A stretch of 64,000 nucleotides of DNA from Dendrolimus kikuchii (lineage: Eukaryota > Arthropoda > Insecta > Lepidoptera > Lasiocampidae): NCBI GenBank assembly GCA_019925095.2, contig CM034407.1:5727210-5791209 (forward strand), written 5' to 3'. This document shows, piece after piece, positions 60,722 through 64,000 of this stretch. The translations under genes were made by a program, and so were the position numbers. Each line of letters starts with the position of its first letter. Position 1 is the first letter of the stretch. The notes under the pieces were generated by a model. That model searched no databases and was not told the DNA's origin. It saw nothing but the letters and a program-made list of their open reading frames with translations.

Positions 60722-61485
60722 GACACATTTGGCCACAATCACTATTTTGAAAATTATCGCAGATACCGTCCACCATGCAAGAATTATATATTATAATTAA
60801 CAAACAAAGCGAAAAGAAATTCCCCGGGATTGGATGAGGCCATTGGTCCACCGCCTGTCAGGGCCCGCAGAGGGTCAGGCCATGTACATACCCGTGTCCG
60901 TCGTCGTGGCATAAGGGTGAAAGACGGAACACCGAGGGGTTTTGTTGGGCATCCTTAACTGTGGTAGCAATAACATTTTTAGTTCTAGCTAGAGGTGTTA
61001 GTTAGCTAGTTAGTTAGCTACTCGGGACCTGACGAATCCCACAAACCGGTTGCGATTGTCTCCCACCTGCAACTGATGGTCATCAATCGGATTTACCCTC
61101 GATAATAAAAAGGAAATCTTTGTTCGAAAGTCAATTGAAGTGACTAATGTTACAGTTATTAAGTAGCATAGTTGTTCTTGTCGTGTTTTTAAAGTTAATA
61201 ATTAATTTTGTTATGTACCCTCTTATTTCTAAACTAATAATGTTATATTTTTATTTATTCTGTGATTAGCGCCTGTTTTGTATAGAGTAATTCTCCATAA
61301 TTTACCTCCATTTTATGTAACAATAATTATCTATAATATGATGTGGTAATTATGTAGACTATAATTCAAAATCTCTCAATTATATGTAGACGGTATTCAC
61401 TACATGTTATTTTCATGTTGGCAGATGCGATAGATTTATACTGAGTTCGGTTTATTTTATTACATGTAAAACTTTAAGTATAATC
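60722..61485. other. Unassigned, with a possible LINE 3' UTR
   Basis: 60,838-61,120 is GC-average (GGGCCCGCAGAGGGTCAGGC, GAACACCGAGGGGTTTTG, CTACTCGGGACCTGACG), reminiscent of a LINE 3' UTR, with a TTAGTTAGCTAG run. Not assigned. Confidence 0.35.
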
Positions 61486-62357
61486 TAATACATAAAATTC
61501 TCGTGTCACAATATTAGTTACCATACTCCTCCGAAACTGCTTGACCGATTCTCATGAAATTTTGTGTGCATATTGGGTAGGACTGAGAATCGGACATCTA
61601 TTTTTCATTCCCATAAATGTTAAGGGTAGTCCACCCCTAATATTTTTTTCTAATATATAAAATTCTCGTGTCACAGTGTTAGTTACCATACTCCTCTGAA
61701 ACGGTTTGACCGATTCTCATGAAATTTTGTATGCATATTGGGTAGGTCTGAGAATCAGACATCTATTTTTCATCGTCCTAAATGTTAAGGGTAGTCCACC
61801 CCTAATTTTTTTAAAAAATTTTATATACACTTTATTTTTTTAGTATACAGCATTAAAAAAATACATACAACCCTAATTTTTCACCCCTCTACGATCAACC
61901 CCTATTTTTTATTTGTTAATTATAAACTTTTTTTTTTTGGCAAGATTTTTAATCTTATTTTGTCATGACTTAGAATTTTAAAAAAACATTACTCTTAATT
62001 TTCCACCTCTCTACTATCAACCCCTATTTTTTCATCGCGTTTTTTTTAACTATCAATCGATCAGTTATCTCCGCTAGATATCTACCGTTGTCACCTCTCA
62101 TCCAGCAAACATCACGGAGTAGGGATGAGTGGGTTCCCGGATGGTTTAGATTCACAATCAGAACCGGTAGGTGGCGCTGAGATCGGGTTCTGGAATCCTC
62201 CTAATCACCTGGAGCGATTTTGGTAATTTTGTTTTTGTGTGTTTGAGTGAGTACCCGGATGGTTTAGATTCGCAATTAGAGCCGATACGTGGCTCTGGGA
62301 TCGGGTTCTAGAATTATATTTTTTAAATACAGGACAACGTCTGCCGGGGCCGCTAGT
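61486..62357 (-). mobile_element. Rep-C copy 8 with duplicated tail
   Basis: The minus strand begins ACTAGCGGCCCCGGCAGACG (62,357) and ends with ACGAGAATTTTAT twice: the tail unit (AAATTCTCGTGTCACA.. to CCACCCCTAAT on the plus strand) occurs at 61,491-61,649 and 61,657-61,808. Confidence 0.8.
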
Positions 62358-62540
62358 ATTTTATATAAAATATTATCTAAAATTTCCAAACAATTAATGT
62401 ATTAAATTCTTTTCATTCATAACCCTTTAATTAAAATAGTTTATCAATGACTTCAATCCGCTATTGGTTGTGCCAATTTGCTAAGTTTGATATACTGTAA
62501 AATTGTTGAAGGGATGGCGAGGTGTTCTAAAATGCTTGTA
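62358..62540. other. Spacer
   Basis: AT-rich; 62,529-62,540 is the left target duplication of Rep-H copy 2. Confidence 0.5.
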
Positions 62541-62860
62541 GTACACACATGGCACTAGATAGGACAATATATATAAGTATAGATATAAGTCCCACACTGC
62601 ACATGCACTTCCACACAACACCAGCATGTAACAGATACACTCTACATTAGTATAAGTTTAGTATTAAAACTAGAATAAATTAATATAATAAGTTATTCGT
62701 AAGACACATATACCTCAACACAAAAATCAATAAATTAATGTCACACACAGGAACCAAAATAACTAATAAGCGTGTTAAATAAAAAAAATAAAAAACTGTA
62801 AATTAAGTTGTTAAAAAGGGGTACGGAACTAGAGTCCGTAGAGTTGTTAATAATAATAAA
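62541..62860 (+). mobile_element. Rep-H copy 2 with 12-bp target duplication
   Basis: 320-bp element bounded by aaaatgcttgta at 62,529-62,540 and 62,861-62,872, a perfect match. Body as copy 1 (16,301-16,694) but without its first about 80 bases; 3' end TTAATAATAATAAA. Confidence 0.88.
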
Positions 62861-62872
62861 AAAATGCTTGTA

Positions 62873-63224
62873 AAGGGTGAAGAGTTAGTGTAATAAATTT
62901 GTTAAAACCGTAAGGTTCTCTGATTATAAAGATGTGAGCAGTTGCTGTTCTTTTATTATCATAAACCCTTCGGAGTTGTTGCAAGTATTACACTGTCGTT
63001 TATTGCATAAATCCTGCACTGACACTACATACTGTTGAAATACTTGATAAAAGATTTTGTAAACATTCATCCTGGTACAGCGTTAAAATAAATTCAACTA
63101 CAATTGATTTGAATACATTCTGTCAAATAATGTGTGCTTTATGGACTATTTTATATATTTTTTAATATTCCGTAGTTAAATGATAAAAACAGTGAACGTT
63201 AGGCACCTTTACAAAATTTCAGAT
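62873..63224. other. Unassigned
   Basis: AT-rich, nothing recognised. Confidence 0.4.
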
Positions 63225-63690
63225 TTTTCAGAATTATAAGGCTAAGGTATTTTAGAATTTTCCGAGTTATAAGGTAACGGAGTTTCAGAATTATAAGGTT
63301 AAAGATTTTTCAGAGTAATAGAGTAGCGTTATTTCAGAATTTTCAGAGTTAATAGATAACGGACAGAACAACCCACAGCCAGGGGGTAGGGCATTTGCCC
63401 GACTGGACGGCTACCACCCCTGGTCTAAAGTATGTCGCCAGAACAACATTGAGTTGTGTTCCGGCATTAGTGACCAAATTCCAGGCTCCCTTAAGAGAAC
63501 AGCAGCGCGTTTGTACCACCTTTGGTGTTGTAAATGTCAATAGGCGATGATAACCGCTATCCATCAAGTGGGCCGTCTGCCTGTCTGCTGAACTCCTGCA
63601 ATATAAAAAAAAGAAACGAAATTTTAGAATTTCCAGAGTTTTAAGGTAACGGAATTTCAGAATTTTCAGAGTTAAAAGTTATTGAGTTGT
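63225..63690. repeat. Degenerate minisatellite split by Rep-A
   Basis: Repeated TTTCAGAATT, TTCAGAGTTA and AAGGTAACGGA motifs before (63,225-63,362) and after (63,622-63,690) Rep-A copy 20. The spacing is irregular, roughly 40-60 bases per unit. Confidence 0.75.
63363..63612 (+). mobile_element. Rep-A copy 20
   Basis: ACAGAACAACCCACAGCCAG, GGGGTAGGGC to CTCCTGCAATATAAAAAAAA. Intermediate 5' end, about 20 bases before the short-class boundary. Inserted in the minisatellite. Confidence 0.86.
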
Positions 63691-64000
63691 GTCGGTAGCC
63701 AAACAGAACCTTTTGTGTTATTATATTGTAGGTATTTTACAAAAACGATTTATATTTTAATAATATAAAATGCCAAATAAGAAAATAATGAAAACAGTGA
63801 ATGTAATAAACTGTTCAGTTCTTTATTAACTAAAATTTTAAACTATTCTAAATTAATATAATAAAGATTAAAATAAGCGTATTTTGCTTTGAATTAGTTT
63901 ATATTTTACATTAAAAGTATTAAAACATTTACAATCATATACTTAAACATCTCTCAAATAGGAACTCAAAACCCTGAAGGAATTGGCTATTTATTATTTC
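63691..64000. other. Unassigned right edge
   Basis: AT-rich, nothing recognised. Confidence 0.4.

Noticed and set aside
294..63567. Numerous 60-100-codon frames with WNLVTNAGTQ or SACLLNSC-type peptides
   Set aside because: They are the sense and antisense frames of the Rep-A repeat, with different breaks in each copy, not a gene family.

Overview
This window looks like a stretch of a lepidopteran (butterfly or moth) nuclear genome. It is AT-rich and crowded with short retroposons whose ends (ACTAGCTGT.CCCGGCAGACG, ACTAGCGGC.CCGG, ..GGGCAACAGCTAGT-like tails, (ATTC)n, (GATTT)n and (TGTA)n tails) are of the kind that fill lepidopteran genomes; it also holds a short CCTAA (insect telomere-type) block. 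I could not identify a host protein-coding gene, rRNA or functional tRNA. Nearly every short open frame lies inside a repeat. The calls are read by eye from one sequence: no database search or alignment program was run, and family labels such as Rep-A or LINE-B are local to this report.

Layout. 1-13,260: a mosaic of Rep-A SINE-like copies, LINE tails, C/D/E-type retroposons, a decayed retroelement C-terminal domain (6,595-7,495), a Penelope-like GIY-YIG remnant (about 9,000) and a complete 0.93-kb DNA element with 30-bp perfect inverted termini (9,259-10,191). 13,260-18,240: Rep-A, Rep-F, Rep-H (with a 13-bp target duplication) and LINE-B (with a 14-bp target duplication), with unassigned sequence between. 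18,240-20,660: a large nested foldback structure with about 0.65-kb arms, a 78-bp perfect palindrome and a SINE in its centre. 20,660-33,600: Rep-F carrying a retroelement insertion, a tRNA-derived SINE, two solo LTRs and further LINE ends. 33,629-34,000: a 120-bp tandem array whose unit is open in one frame (40 residues). 34,003-39,599: a BEL/Pao LTR retrotransposon with an intact 1,707-codon gag-pol frame, the only apparently complete gene here. 40,212-41,758: a 5'-truncated jockey-type LINE with an 11-bp target duplication. 42,000-64,000: more SINE/LINE remnants, a third LTR copy, two head-to-tail C elements, long TA/CA/TG microsatellites and a minisatellite at the right edge that contains a Rep-A copy.

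How the parts relate. The LINE-B copies have matching (TGTA)n ends and target duplications, so they arose by target-primed reverse transcription. Rep-A is non-autonomous, and its 3' end (TGCAATAAA..) resembles the LINE-I 3' end (TGCAATAAAG). The LINE-I 3' end carries a small stem-loop that shows a compensatory base-pair change between copies. Several insertions are nested (B in C, A in I, J in an LTR, a retroelement fragment in Rep-F), which gives a relative order of events. The most unusual structures are the 18.6-20.7 kb foldback, the shared 5' breakpoint of Rep-A at the base of a predicted hairpin, the inverted copy of a retroelement's own 3' UTR inside Rep-F, and the BEL/Pao copy whose two ends look more like an RNA (R..R) than like a normal LTR provirus.
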